Numbered from the stretch's first letter, positions 33,727 through 42,636 are shown. The stretch is 44,961 nucleotides of DNA from an archaeon (GCA_020343435.1 CP070794.1:190413-235373), one strand, 5' to 3'. Translations and numbers: made by a program. The notes: generated by a model from the sequence alone, not told the origin.

Positions 33727-34242
33727 ATGCTCTTTAGAACACATTTATTTTTAGTATTAATCATATTTCTATATTACATACCTCAAACCCATATGGGCCA
33801 AATATACAAGTTAATTTTTCTTGTCTTGATTATACTAGGAGCAAAACTTCCAGATATAGATACAACAAGATCTAAGATAGGAAGACAAACTCGTCCAGTA
33901 AGTACAATAATCAATATGTTTTTTGGGCATAGGGGGCTCTTCCACAGTATATTCTTTATAATGGCTCTAAGCATAATCTTGCTCCTACTTCATGTACCTG
34001 GGTTATTTATCGTAGCTTTTGCAGTAGGATATATTTCCCATTTATTCCTAGATATATTCTCAAAAAGAGGATTAAGACCATTCTGGCCAATTAAACTTAA
34101 AATAAGAGGGCCAATTAAAACAGGAGGATACATTGAAAATGCTATTTTCTTGTTCTTTATCCTTATAGTTGTAATTCTTTTTATCAAAAACCTAAGCCAT
34201 TTAGGAGAAATGGTCATTGGTGTCTTAAAACCTATATTTTAA
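33727..34242 (+). CDS. YdjM-like membrane-bound metal-dependent hydrolase family protein
   Basis: 171 residues with about four TM helices. Conserved positions of the YdjM/DUF457 family: GAKLPDIDTTRS (D43, D45), FFGHRGLFHSI (H68, H73) and YISHLFLDIFSKRG with a further His and Asp. The buried His/Asp set suggests metal binding. The biochemical role of this family is not settled. It starts 1 base after the RPA stop and is probably co-transcribed with it, ending before radA, which has its own promoter. Confidence 0.85.
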   Translation: MLFRTHLFLVLIIFLYYIPQTHMGQIYKLIFLVLIILGAKLPDIDTTRSKIGRQTRPVSTIINMFFGHRGLFHSIFFIMALSIILLLLHVPGLFIVAFAVGYISHLFLDIFSKRGLRPFWPIKLKIRGPIKTGGYIENAIFLFFILIVVILFIKNLSHLGEMVIGVLKPIF

Positions 34243-34254
34243 AAGCAAATAATC

Positions 34255-34263
34255 TTTATAAAG
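34255..34263 (+). promoter_or_regulatory. TATA-like box of radA
   Basis: TTTATAAAG, centred 26 nt before ATG 34285; leaderless spacing. Confidence 0.6.
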
Positions 34264-34284
34264 AAAAGACTTCTCTAAACTAGC

Positions 34285-35241
34285 ATGACAGAAGAAAATG
34301 AGGTAAAATTAACTGATTTACCAGGAATTGGTCCTACAACTGCATCTAAACTAGAGGATTCTGGGTATGGTGATTTAATGTCTATAGCTGTAATGGCCCC
34401 CCCAGATCTTAGTACATTGGCAGATATTACTGAGAGTACTGCTAGGAAAGCGATTAATGCAGCTAGAAAGCTATTAAAACTTGAATTTGAAGATGCTGTA
34501 CAATATTTAAGAAAAAGAGAAGAGGTTCTCAAAATAACTACAAGTTCTAAGAATTTTAACGAACTTCTTGGTGGGGGAATAGAAACTAGAAGTATAACTG
34601 AAGCTTTTGGAGCTTTTGGTTCTGGAAAATCCCAATTAGCACATCAAGCAGCTGTAAATGTCCAATTACCTATAGAACAAGGTGGAGCAAATGCAAAAGT
34701 TGCTTGGATAGATACAGAAGGAACATTTAGACCTGAAAGAATTAAACAAATTGCAGAAGGAAGTGGATTAGAACCTGAGAAAACTTTAAAGAATATTTTT
34801 GTTGCAAGAGCATTTAACTCAGATCACCAAGTTCTTTTAGTGGATAAAGTAAAAGATCTCATTAAAAACGGAGAACCCATTAAACTTGTGATAATTGACT
34901 CTTTAATGTCTCATTTTAGAGCAGAATTTACAGGAAGAGGACAGTTAGCAGATAGACAACAAAGAATAAACAAGCACCTACATAGCTTAATAAGATTAGC
35001 TGAAGCTTATAATATTGCAGTTTATATCACAAACCAAGTTATGGCAGATCCTGCTATGATGTTTGGTGACCCAACAAGAGCTATTGGGGGCCATATTCTT
35101 GGGCATGCATCAACCTATAGAATTTATTTAAGAAGAGGTAAAAAAGATGCAAGAGTTGCAAAGATGGTAGATTCTCCTAATTTACCAGAAACAGAATGTG
35201 TGTTCTTTATTACAGAAAAAGGATTGTGTGACGAGATTTAA
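34285..35241 (+). CDS. radA: DNA repair and recombination protein RadA
   Basis: 318 residues, the normal archaeal RadA length. An N-terminal helix-hairpin-helix domain ([24 protein letters not shown]) and RecA core follow: Walker A GAFGSGKS (109-116), Walker [16 protein letters not shown], loops [23 protein letters not shown] and [23 protein letters not shown]. It catalyses homologous pairing and strand exchange. TATA-like TTTATAAAG at 34255-34263 is centred 26 nt upstream, consistent with a leaderless mRNA. Its end overlaps the convergent coiled-coil gene by 4 bases. Confidence 0.98.
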   Translation: MTEENEVKLTDLPGIGPTTASKLEDSGYGDLMSIAVMAPPDLSTLADITESTARKAINAARKLLKLEFEDAVQYLRKREEVLKITTSSKNFNELLGGGIETRSITEAFGAFGSGKSQLAHQAAVNVQLPIEQGGANAKVAWIDTEGTFRPERIKQIAEGSGLEPEKTLKNIFVARAFNSDHQVLLVDKVKDLIKNGEPIKLVIIDSLMSHFRAEFTGRGQLADRQQRINKHLHSLIRLAEAYNIAVYITNQVMADPAMMFGDPTRAIGGHILGHASTYRIYLRRGKKDARVAKMVDSPNLPETECVFFITEKGLCDEI

Positions 35242-35891
35242 AATAAAGCATCTATTGTTTTCTTTTTTTTACCTTTTTTAGCAGCAGTTTTCTTCTTTCT
35301 AGGTTCAACTTTAAGCATCCCAGTTTCTTTCTTAACTTTACTCATTAAAGGACTCATAATTTTTTGAATTGTTGTTCTCAAAGCAACCATTTCTGCTCTT
35401 AAATTTTTTATTTCAAAACCTTGTTCCTTGAACTTATTAGTTGCTGCATTACTTAATCTATTAACCACTTTTTCAATTCTAGTCAATCTTTTTTCAAAAC
35501 TTTTAAGAGAAGAATTTACATCGTCTTTTAATTCTCCAATATTTCCAGTTTTTCTTTTAAACTCCTGCCATTTTTCTTCAATAACCTCTGAAACAATTTC
35601 TTCTACATCGTCTGCACTTGCTCTTGGCATTTGAACAGGATAAGAAGGATACTGATATGGAGATTGTTCGGTATACTGTTGCTGATATTCTTGTGGAGGT
35701 TGTTCTTGAGGAACTTCTTGTGCTTCTGGGGCTTCATTAGATTTATTCATCTCTAATTTAACCTTTGCCTGATTAAAAGCATCATTAATCTGTTTGGGAG
35801 TATATCCTTGATGTTTGAGATATTTTATTATCTTAGCATCTGTATAACCGTTTTGTGCAAGTTTAATTACCTTATCTACTGGGGCATCCAT
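35238..35891 (-). CDS. Coiled-coil protein with UBA-like N-terminus, unknown
   Basis: 217 residues. An N-terminal small helical domain ([34 protein letters not shown], about 5-40) resembles UBA-like or SHOCT-like bundles. A Gln/Pro/Tyr-rich linker (about 50-90, [21 protein letters not shown]) follows, then a long predicted coiled coil (about 95-190) and a Lys-rich tail. It has no membrane segment. It starts 2 bases after its upstream operon partner. Function unknown; the neighbouring divergent secretion ATPase hints at a cytoplasmic accessory role. Confidence 0.7.
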   Translation of the reverse strand: MDAPVDKVIKLAQNGYTDAKIIKYLKHQGYTPKQINDAFNQAKVKLEMNKSNEAPEAQEVPQEQPPQEYQQQYTEQSPYQYPSYPVQMPRASADDVEEIVSEVIEEKWQEFKRKTGNIGELKDDVNSSLKSFEKRLTRIEKVVNRLSNAATNKFKEQGFEIKNLRAEMVALRTTIQKIMSPLMSKVKKETGMLKVEPRKKKTAAKKGKKKKTIDALF

Positions 35892-35893
35892 TT

Positions 35894-36292
35894 TTATTCT
35901 TCAACTGGTATTATTTTATCTTTAGATTTTCTCTTTTTTGAATGTTCATTTAACATCTCCTTAACATCATCTATGGTTGCAAAGTTCATTGGTTCCCATG
36001 TTTTCATAAACTTATCAAAAACTGCTAATTCTTCCTTTCTAGCGAACTCTGCAGATTCTGCAATAAGATGCTTACTAGCATCCTCAAATTTATCCATCTT
36101 TCCCTTCAAATTAAAAATATCGTCTTTAATACTCTTAATTTCTTTTAGTAGTCTATCATTCTGTTTTAACATTGTCTGATCCAAGATAGAGACTCGATCG
36201 TGCATTAATTTGATTCTTTCCTCTAAATCATTAATTCTTACACTAAAATCACTCAAAAGAGCAGAAACTGAATGTGCATTCCTTCCGTCCAT
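35894..36292 (-). CDS. Coiled-coil protein, unknown
   Basis: 132 residues, mostly coiled coil: LLSDFSVRINDLEERIKLMHDRVSILDQ and KQNDRLLKEIKSIKDDIFNLKGKMDKF show heptad spacing. A globular end contains EELAVFDKFMKTWEPMNFATIDDVKEML, reminiscent of C-terminal parts of archaellum accessory proteins, but the match is too weak to name. It forms an operon with the following coiled-coil gene and is divergent from the ATPase, whose start is 109 bases away. Confidence 0.68.
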   Translation of the reverse strand: MDGRNAHSVSALLSDFSVRINDLEERIKLMHDRVSILDQTMLKQNDRLLKEIKSIKDDIFNLKGKMDKFEDASKHLIAESAEFARKEELAVFDKFMKTWEPMNFATIDDVKEMLNEHSKKRKSKDKIIPVEE

Positions 36293-36401
36293 TTTTCCTC
36301 TTTTAACATCTTTTCAACACTTTCTTGATTTAAATATTTTTACAAATCTAGAAGAATAAAGTTTTTATAATCTCAAAGCATAATTCTAAAAAAGAGGAAA
36401 T

Positions 36402-38693
36402 ATGATCTTCAAAAAAGGAACCAAGTTATATGATTATGAAATAATAAAGGAAGCAAAACAAGATGTTATGTATATTAATTATCTTGGAGCCCCAATAGTC
36501 CCAGATATAGCTTCTTCTCCGATAACTATGGCAAGAACTGTGGATTATTTAATTGAAAATAAAAACATGTCTAGGGTTGTTTTTGTTCAACAAAGAAATT
36601 ACTCTTATGATTTTAAACAAGTAGATATGTTAGTTCAAATAGCTCAGATCTATGAAAACATGGTTAAACATGAAAAAGTATTTACAACTTCTGTTTTAAC
36701 CCCCTATACTTGTAAAAGGTGTTTAGCTGAAAGATATGAAACCTTAAGGTACTTAATTCTGGTCTTATTAAAACAGGATCCTATTGGCTGTTATCTTGAG
36801 ACTAAAAGGATAATAAAAGAAGAACAAACAAATAAGAAAAATTTCGTAGCAGAATGTCAAACTTGTCAATCAAGATATATTAGATTACTAAATAAAATTC
36901 TTATAATGCTTGGAAAAACTAAGATAATTCTAACTGCACAAAAAAGGATGGCAGGGTATAAATTAGGTGAAAGAAAAATCTATACAGAGTTATTCAGACC
37001 AGAGATAGTACCTAATTTTACATTTACAAGGTTAATGGCAACTATGCCAAAAGATGCAGAGATTGTAGATGAATATGTTATTGGTTCTGAAAATGATAAG
37101 AGCACTGTAACTATTTTAAAAATTCCTGGAAAAACTAGGTATGTTTATCATTTGAATGCCCCAGAATTCTCATTAAAAGAAGATTTACAATCTTTAATCA
37201 ATTTAGCAAGAAATATTTTATTAGAACATAAACCAAAAGCAGAAGAATTTACAGATCCTTCAAGAATAAGACAAGTTTTCTTTAATATTGCTAGAGATTT
37301 GTTAGGAGAAGTTTCTAAAAATAAAAAGATGGATTTAAGTTACAGGCAAATAAACAAACTTGCAATAATTTTGGTTAGACACACAATAGGATTTGGATTA
37401 GTTGAAGTTCTATTACAAGATGAAAGATTACAGGACATAGTTGTTAATTCTCCCGTCGGTATGAGTCCTATTTTTATTAGACATCAGGATTATGAAGAGT
37501 GTGATACAAACATTATTCCTAGCCATGAAGATGCTCAATCCTGGGCAGCTAAGTTTAGAATGATGTCTGGACGTCCATTAGATGAAGCAAATCCTGTTTT
37601 AGATACAGAATTAGTAATAGATCAAGCAAGAGCAAGAGTTGCAATAATCCAAGAACCATTAAGCCCACAAGGGTTAGCTTATGCATTTAGGAGGCACAGG
37701 GAAAAACCATGGACATTGCCTTTATTTATAAAAAATAAAATGTTAAACCCTCTTGCCGCAGGATTATTTAGTTTCTTGGTGGATGGGGGGCGAACTTTAC
37801 TTATTGCTGGAACAAGATCAAGTGGAAAAACTTCTTTGTTGGGAGCATTAATGTTAGAGATTATGCCAAGTTACAGAACTATTGTTGTGGAAGGAACAAT
37901 GGAATTACCAGTAGATTCTATGAGAGAACTAGGTTATGATATCTTAAGAATGAAAGTTAGAGAAGCGTTAACAAAAGGAAGTTCAGAGATGGCAGCAGAT
38001 GAAGGAATAAGAACTTCTTTGAGATTAGGAGATTCTTGTTTAATAGTTGGGGAAGTAAGATCTATGGAAGCATTAGCATTATACGAAGCTATGAGAGTTG
38101 GAGCACTTGCAAATGTTGTTGCAGGAACAATTCACGGAGCATCTCCTTACGCTATCTTTGATCGTGTAGTTAATGACCTTAAAGTTCCTGCCACAAGTTT
38201 CAAAGCCACAGATATAATTGCTGTTGCAAATCCAATTAAAAGTCCAGATGGATTACATAGATGGAGAAGGTTATTAGAGATATCTGAAGTAAGAAAACAC
38301 TGGCAAGTTGATCCCCTTGCTGAAAAAGGATTTTTGGATTTAATGAAATATGATGTTAGAAAAGATGAATTAATCCCTACAGATGACTTTACCAACGGAG
38401 AATCTGAAGTTTTGAAAGATATTGCTGCAAACGTTAAAGGATGGGCAGGATCTTGGGATGCTGTTTGGGATAATATTTTATTAAGAGCCAAGGTAAAAGA
38501 AGCTTTAGTAAAAACAAGTATTACTTTAAAAAAACCAAGTTTAATCGAAGCCCCATGGGTTTTGAAGTGTAATAATGCTTTCCATGAAATTTCTGAAAAA
38601 GTAAAAAAAGATGTTGGAGTCCCAAAAGGTAAAAGAGTTCTTAAAGAATGGCAAGATTGGTTAAAGAAAGAGGTTAAAAAGAGGGGATTATAG
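36402..38693 (+). CDS. Type II/IV secretion (TadA/ArlI-like) ATPase with N-terminal Cys pairs
   Basis: 763 residues. The N-terminal half has four cysteines in two CxxC pairs (C104-x2-C107 and C152-x2-C155), likely a zinc site, followed by an RNA-polymerase-independent N-domain typical of these ATPases. The core has DERLQDIVVNSP, Walker A GTRSSGKTS (470-478), Walker B-type SCLIVGEVR and GTIHGASPYAIFDRVV. It would power assembly or retraction of a filament with the platform protein encoded 9 kb upstream. GAGG at 36394-36397 precedes the ATG, and TTTTTATAA at 36362-36370 is the TATA-like box. Its stop overlaps the convergent dipeptidase by 6 bases. Confidence 0.92.
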   Translation: MIFKKGTKLYDYEIIKEAKQDVMYINYLGAPIVPDIASSPITMARTVDYLIENKNMSRVVFVQQRNYSYDFKQVDMLVQIAQIYENMVKHEKVFTTSVLTPYTCKRCLAERYETLRYLILVLLKQDPIGCYLETKRIIKEEQTNKKNFVAECQTCQSRYIRLLNKILIMLGKTKIILTAQKRMAGYKLGERKIYTELFRPEIVPNFTFTRLMATMPKDAEIVDEYVIGSENDKSTVTILKIPGKTRYVYHLNAPEFSLKEDLQSLINLARNILLEHKPKAEEFTDPSRIRQVFFNIARDLLGEVSKNKKMDLSYRQINKLAIILVRHTIGFGLVEVLLQDERLQDIVVNSPVGMSPIFIRHQDYEECDTNIIPSHEDAQSWAAKFRMMSGRPLDEANPVLDTELVIDQARARVAIIQEPLSPQGLAYAFRRHREKPWTLPLFIKNKMLNPLAAGLFSFLVDGGRTLLIAGTRSSGKTSLLGALMLEIMPSYRTIVVEGTMELPVDSMRELGYDILRMKVREALTKGSSEMAADEGIRTSLRLGDSCLIVGEVRSMEALALYEAMRVGALANVVAGTIHGASPYAIFDRVVNDLKVPATSFKATDIIAVANPIKSPDGLHRWRRLLEISEVRKHWQVDPLAEKGFLDLMKYDVRKDELIPTDDFTNGESEVLKDIAANVKGWAGSWDAVWDNILLRAKVKEALVKTSITLKKPSLIEAPWVLKCNNAFHEISEKVKKDVGVPKGKRVLKEWQDWLKKEVKKRGL

Positions 38694-39332
38694 TGCTCCA
38701 TATATGGAATATTTCTTCTTTTTTACAGCAGCCCAATATCTATCTCCATAAGACCAGTGCCACCATTCTGTAGGATAATTGACAAACCCAACTTTCTCCA
38801 TTACTTTGATTAATAAATCTCTATTCTTCCTAGCTTCCTTAGAAATAGTCTTAGAATCTGTAAAAGATTTTGTAGTATTAACATCGCATCTTGTGCCCAT
38901 ATTAAGAGGTTTGCCTTTCTTGTTGAGGATGGTTAGATCTATTGTGCCTCCTGTTGAATGTGGGGGGATTATATTTGGGGGAGAAACAAACTTACTTGTT
39001 TCTTTCCTTAGTTTTTCTTTGTTCCAAGAAGGATTTCTTTTCTTGAACTTGGCATATTTTGTGTTATACATTATTTCTTGAACTTTAATTGGACGATGAG
39101 CATCATGTATCCTAAAAGAATATCCTTTTGGAAGAAGTTTCAATGCTGCTATCAATTTTTTAGAAACACTTTCTCTAACATAACATATATTTTTAGGTAA
39201 TTTCTGACATCTTTGACTAACTGAATCTAACTTAATTTGAATGGAAGGAACAGCTTTTTTTAGATTGATTAGTCTCTCTTTGTTATCTTTTACAGGAATC
39301 TTAACTAATTTTTCATCAGGGATCAATCTCAT
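38688..39332 (-). CDS. D-Ala-D-Ala dipeptidase (VanX/M15D family)
   Basis: 214 residues, family length. All catalytic positions are present: Arg80 in HDAHRPIKVQ; zinc ligands His125 and Asp132 in PPHSTGGTIDLT; Glu189 and His192 in PTEWWHWSYGDRYW. The family hydrolyses D-alanyl-D-alanine, a peptidoglycan building block, releasing D-Ala. There is no signal peptide, so it is cytoplasmic. Such an enzyme is unexpected in an archaeon without a murein wall; salvage of bacterial wall fragments is one explanation. TATA-like TTATAAAAAC at 39351-39360 on the minus strand is centred about 24 nt upstream. Confidence 0.9.
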   Translation of the reverse strand: MRLIPDEKLVKIPVKDNKERLINLKKAVPSIQIKLDSVSQRCQKLPKNICYVRESVSKKLIAALKLLPKGYSFRIHDAHRPIKVQEIMYNTKYAKFKKRNPSWNKEKLRKETSKFVSPPNIIPPHSTGGTIDLTILNKKGKPLNMGTRCDVNTTKSFTDSKTISKEARKNRDLLIKVMEKVGFVNYPTEWWHWSYGDRYWAAVKKKKYSIYGAL

Positions 39333-39408
39333 ATTCTAAAAAAGAATTAAGTTTTTATAAAACTATTCAAAACGAAAACTAAATAAATGAATTCTTTTTC
39401 TTATAGAG

Positions 39409-40101
39409 ATGTATGATCTAAAAGAAATTGTATTTTTAGTTATTGCAGCAGTAGTCACTAGTTTTTTTCTAAGTGCAGTTTTTCCAACATTAGCTTTAAC
39501 TTCAGAGTTCGGAGTAACATTCTTACTTATGTTAATTATATTCTTTATTTTTACAGCAGCACAAAAATTAGTTGCTTATGGCTTAGATGCAGATAGCAAA
39601 GTAAAATTAATGACTTTTAACCAATATGGATTTAGATCAAATGAAAGAATGGGTTTTGATTTCCCAGTTTGGTTAATCTTACCTTTAGTTCTATTCTTTA
39701 TCACAGCGGGAAAATTTGTTTGGACTTCAATATTGAACTTTCAACCAGAAGCTTTGAAAACAAGAGTTGGAAGAAAGTTTGCAGAACTTACTGAAGTTGA
39801 TGTTGCTAAAATTGCAATGGCTGGTCCTTTGGCTTTACTTGTATTTGGATTAATCATGCGAGCAGTTGGATTCAATAGTTATGCTACAATCTGTGTATTA
39901 ACTGCATTCTTAGCACTACTTCCAATTGGAAATGGAACAAAGATTTTTGCAGGAATGAGAATAACTTCTGTTTTCTTAATGGTGTTAGGATTAGGAATAT
40001 TGATCTTAATGCATTTAACTAACGTAGTGTCAACAATAGTTATAGCACTGATAATTGCAGTAGCATTCATAATAACTTATTACGCTTTATGGGAAAAATA
40101 A
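39409..40101 (+). CDS. Degenerate M50 (site-2-protease-like) membrane protein
   Basis: 230 residues, about six TM helices. Positions 47-56 (IFTAAQKLVAYG) sit where archaeal M50 proteins have HE-x-x-H followed by K-L/F-V-A; by that alignment the two His and the Glu are replaced by F48, T49 and Q52. MAGPLALLVF (about 138) and LPIGNGTKIF (about 171) match the AGP and LPIG-DG-K-F family blocks, again without the Asp. It is therefore probably an inactive relative, perhaps a substrate-binding or chaperone-like protein. An intact S2P occurs at the window end. It converges on spt5, leaving 4 bases between the stops. Confidence 0.65.
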   Translation: MYDLKEIVFLVIAAVVTSFFLSAVFPTLALTSEFGVTFLLMLIIFFIFTAAQKLVAYGLDADSKVKLMTFNQYGFRSNERMGFDFPVWLILPLVLFFITAGKFVWTSILNFQPEALKTRVGRKFAELTEVDVAKIAMAGPLALLVFGLIMRAVGFNSYATICVLTAFLALLPIGNGTKIFAGMRITSVFLMVLGLGILILMHLTNVVSTIVIALIIAVAFIITYYALWEK

Positions 40102-40105
40102 AGAA

Positions 40106-40567
40106 TTAAAGTTCTTCTTCTGGTTCTTCTTTCAATCTTCTTATAACTTTAACATTGTCCAATTTCCTCTTAATAGGAATTGGAACTGCTGCCTCTAATA
40201 ATTCTATGACAACTTCTTCTTTTTGTTTATCAACTCTCATAACTTTTGCTTTTTCTCTCTTAAATGGTTCAGTCAAAATCTCAACAATATCTCCCTTTTC
40301 AATATTCATTTCTGCTGTAACTGGTTCAATCATCTTTTCTATTTCTTTATACCCTAAAGACTTTGGAAGAACTCCTTTAACATAAGGTAGTTTTAATGCT
40401 GCTTTTTCTGCTGCTTCCCTATCTAAAGCTTCTAAGATAACATATCCTCTTAATCCATGGGGCCTAGCAACAGAATAAACTTCTAAATTCTTCTTTTTAA
40501 CTCTATCTGAGATAAGTTCAACTGCTTGATCTTCTTTATTTGTTGTGACTTTAATAACATATATCAT
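40106..40567 (-). CDS. spt5: Transcription elongation factor Spt5
   Basis: 153 residues: NGN domain (1-85: YVIKVTTNKEDQAVELISDRVKK, ARPHGLRGYVILEALDREAAEKA) followed by a KOW domain (KGDIVEILTEPFKREKAKVMRVDKQKEEVVIELLEA), then an acidic tail. Archaeal Spt5 clamps RNA polymerase and couples to translation. It lies 1 base after secE on the same strand, the conserved archaeal secE-spt5 order, with ftsZ just upstream. Confidence 0.95.
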   Translation of the reverse strand: MIYVIKVTTNKEDQAVELISDRVKKKNLEVYSVARPHGLRGYVILEALDREAAEKAALKLPYVKGVLPKSLGYKEIEKMIEPVTAEMNIEKGDIVEILTEPFKREKAKVMRVDKQKEEVVIELLEAAVPIPIKRKLDNVKVIRRLKEEPEEEL

Positions 40568-40568
40568 T

Positions 40569-40736
40569 TTAGAACATTAGAGTAAATACCATTGTGATTA
40601 TAAATCCAATCATTCCTATGATTAGGATTCCTAATGCTGAAATTTTAGATACTTGCTTGATTTCTTCCCCAGTGGGTTTTCTTGAAACTCTAAAAACCCT
40701 ACCACACTGTTGAAAAAATTGTTTAAATTTACCCAT
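40569..40736 (-). CDS. secE: Preprotein translocase subunit SecE
   Basis: 55 residues: MGKFKQFFQQCGRVFRVSRKPTGEEI..., then one hydrophobic helix (LGILIIGMIGFIITMVFTLM). The amphipathic helix with RVFRVSRKPT-x-E-E and a single C-terminal TM is the SecE/Sec61-gamma pattern. It is essential for the SecYE translocon, which receives SRP substrates. Its stop is 1 base before the spt5 ATG. The start ATG 40736 is 39 bases after the ftsZ stop on the minus strand. Confidence 0.92.
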   Translation of the reverse strand: MGKFKQFFQQCGRVFRVSRKPTGEEIKQVSKISALGILIIGMIGFIITMVFTLMF

Positions 40737-40775
40737 CCAAAAGAAAATAAAGAAGTGTTTTTAAAGCTTTTTAAT

Positions 40776-41855
40776 TCACTCATTATCTACAAAATCTATA
40801 CCTAATTGCCTTTCTAACTCCTCTGTTTCAGATTCCTTTAACTTACCTTTTCCAACTATCTGTGGACTCTCAACTCCTGTCACAATAAGAAGGATTCTTA
40901 AATTCTTACCCATATCTTCGCTTAATTGAGCTCCCCAAATTAATTTAGCATTAGAACTTATTTTCTTTCCAACTTCTTCAATAACTTGCTTAGCTTCATC
41001 TAAAGTGAGATCTAGCCCACCAGTAATATTGATTAGGGCCCCATTAGCATGAGTTATATCTACATCTAATAAAGGATTCTCAATTGCTTTTTCTATAGCT
41101 TCTTCAGCTCTATTCGCAGAATCTGATTCCCCAACTCCTATCATTGCAACTCCTCCGTTTAACATAACAGCCTTAACATCTGCTAAATCAAGATTAACCA
41201 AACCTGCCTTAGTAACTAACTCTGTTATTCCTTTAACAGCATTAGTTAAGATTTCATCAGCAATTTTAAAGGCAGTATGTAATGGTAAATCTGGAGCTAA
41301 TTCTAGTAGTTTATCATTAGGAATAACAATTAATGTATCAACAGAACCTTCCATACTCTCTAAGCCAAACATAGCATTATCAAATCTCTTTTGTCCTTCA
41401 ATTGTAAAAGGTAGAGTTATAACCCCAATAGTGAGAATTCCCATTTTCTTAGCTAGACCTGCTACAACAGCTCCTCCCCCTGTTCCAGTTCCTCCACCCA
41501 TTCCACATGTTATGAATACTATATCTGCTCCTTGCATCTTCTTCTTAATATCAGATTCAGACTCTTTTGCAGCTTCCTGACCAATCTTAGGGTTAGACCC
41601 TGCTCCTAAACCCTGGGTTAATTCTTTTCCAATTAAGATCTTAGAATCAGCATAAGTATAAAGTAAATCTTGAGCATCTGTATTTAGAGCTATGCATTCT
41701 GTACCTTTAACTCCAACTTCTTTAATCCTTGTTAGAGTATTATTTCCTGCTCCTCCAATTCCAAATACCTTGACAGAAGCCTTCTGTTTAGCTATTAACT
41801 CCTCAAGCTCCCTATCTATTTCAAGGCCCTCTTCTTTGTGTAAAAGTTCAGTCAT
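40776..41855 (-). CDS. ftsZ: Cell division protein FtsZ
   Basis: 359 residues. The tubulin/FtsZ GTPase core has GIGGAGNNTLTRI (32-44), the G-box GGGTGTGGG (120-128), LNTDAQDL (57-64) and NAVKGITELVTKAGLVNLDLADVK in the T7 region. A short N-terminal extension (about 1-27) precedes the core. It polymerises into the division ring. TATA-like ATTTATATA at 41877-41885 (minus strand) is centred 26 nt upstream of the ATG. The gene order ftsZ-secE-spt5 is conserved in many archaea. No second FtsZ is present in the window. Confidence 0.97.
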   Translation of the reverse strand: MTELLHKEEGLEIDRELEELIAKQKASVKVFGIGGAGNNTLTRIKEVGVKGTECIALNTDAQDLLYTYADSKILIGKELTQGLGAGSNPKIGQEAAKESESDIKKKMQGADIVFITCGMGGGTGTGGGAVVAGLAKKMGILTIGVITLPFTIEGQKRFDNAMFGLESMEGSVDTLIVIPNDKLLELAPDLPLHTAFKIADEILTNAVKGITELVTKAGLVNLDLADVKAVMLNGGVAMIGVGESDSANRAEEAIEKAIENPLLDVDITHANGALINITGGLDLTLDEAKQVIEEVGKKISSNAKLIWGAQLSEDMGKNLRILLIVTGVESPQIVGKGKLKESETEELERQLGIDFVDNE

Positions 41856-41876
41856 TTGGAAAAGAAGAAAAAAGAA

Positions 41877-41885
41877 TATATAAAT
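41877..41885 (-). promoter_or_regulatory. TATA-like box of ftsZ
   Basis: ATTTATATA on the minus strand, centred 26 nt from ATG 41855; leaderless spacing. Confidence 0.6.
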
Positions 41886-41908
41886 TTTATTAGCTTAGAA
41901 AACACTAT

Positions 41909-42538
41909 TTACTTTTGAACTTCAAAAATAGCGTCTATATTCAGTTCTTTAGCCTCTTTCTCAATATTCTTGACTATTTGCTCTGGACCCTTAATTTTAA
42001 CCTTTAATTTTCCCTCTTTCTCTTCAATTTCTGGCTTTAATCTGTATTTTTCAACTAAAACAGTGATTTTCTCCTTTTTATCTGTGATTATCTTAATGAT
42101 TTTAAAATCATATACAAGATCTTTCCCAGATAGGGGATTATTAAAATCTACAAGAACCCTCCCACCAGTAACTGAGATCACTCTAGCAACCAAACCATTA
42201 ACATTAACAAACATTCCTCTAACAGGTTGTTGTTCAAAAGCATGCATAGGAAGAGTCTTGATCAATTTAGCATCTCTTTTACCATAAGCATCTTTTGAAT
42301 CTATTTCAATATGATAATCTTTACCTGTTTCTTTATCTTCTAAAACCTTATCAAAACCTTTAGCAACCTGGCCTTTTCCAATAAACACTTTCATTGGTTT
42401 GAACTCTCTTCTAACCTTGTCATCGACTAGACCAGCTTTCTTAGCTTCTTCTTGATCTGTAGTATCAAAGACTTGGTCTGTACCTTTGATCTTGCCTGTA
42501 AATTCAATTTCAACTAAATCATCCTTCTTTGTTTTCAT
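41909..42538 (-). CDS. FKBP-type peptidyl-prolyl isomerase (SlyD-like, extended)
   Basis: 209 residues. The FKBP domain begins DDLVEIEFTGKIKGTDQVFDTTD and includes FIGKGQVAKGFDKVLEDKETG. An insert-in-flap region (about 85-135) and VTGGRVLVDFNNPLSGKDLVYDFKI are typical of archaeal SlyD-type isomerases with chaperone activity. A C-terminal extension (about 155-209, KIKGPEQIVKNIEKEAKELNIDAIFEVQK) is the archaeal long form. It aids protein folding. It is the first gene of its own minus-strand unit, with a TATA-like ATTTAAAAGG near 42563-42572. Confidence 0.95.
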   Translation of the reverse strand: MKTKKDDLVEIEFTGKIKGTDQVFDTTDQEEAKKAGLVDDKVRREFKPMKVFIGKGQVAKGFDKVLEDKETGKDYHIEIDSKDAYGKRDAKLIKTLPMHAFEQQPVRGMFVNVNGLVARVISVTGGRVLVDFNNPLSGKDLVYDFKIIKIITDKKEKITVLVEKYRLKPEIEEKEGKLKVKIKGPEQIVKNIEKEAKELNIDAIFEVQK

Positions 42539-42636
42539 GTCCTATAATAAAAAGAACTCCTTTTAAATGTTTTTTGTAACTCTTAGTAACAATATAACGA
42601 CAAAAAACTTAAATAATTCCTAAATATAAAGAGAGC

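Noticed and set aside
35894-36292. Naming the coiled-coil protein ArlC/FlaC-like
   Set aside because: Only a weak resemblance around FATIDDVKEML; coiled-coil sequence gives false similarity.
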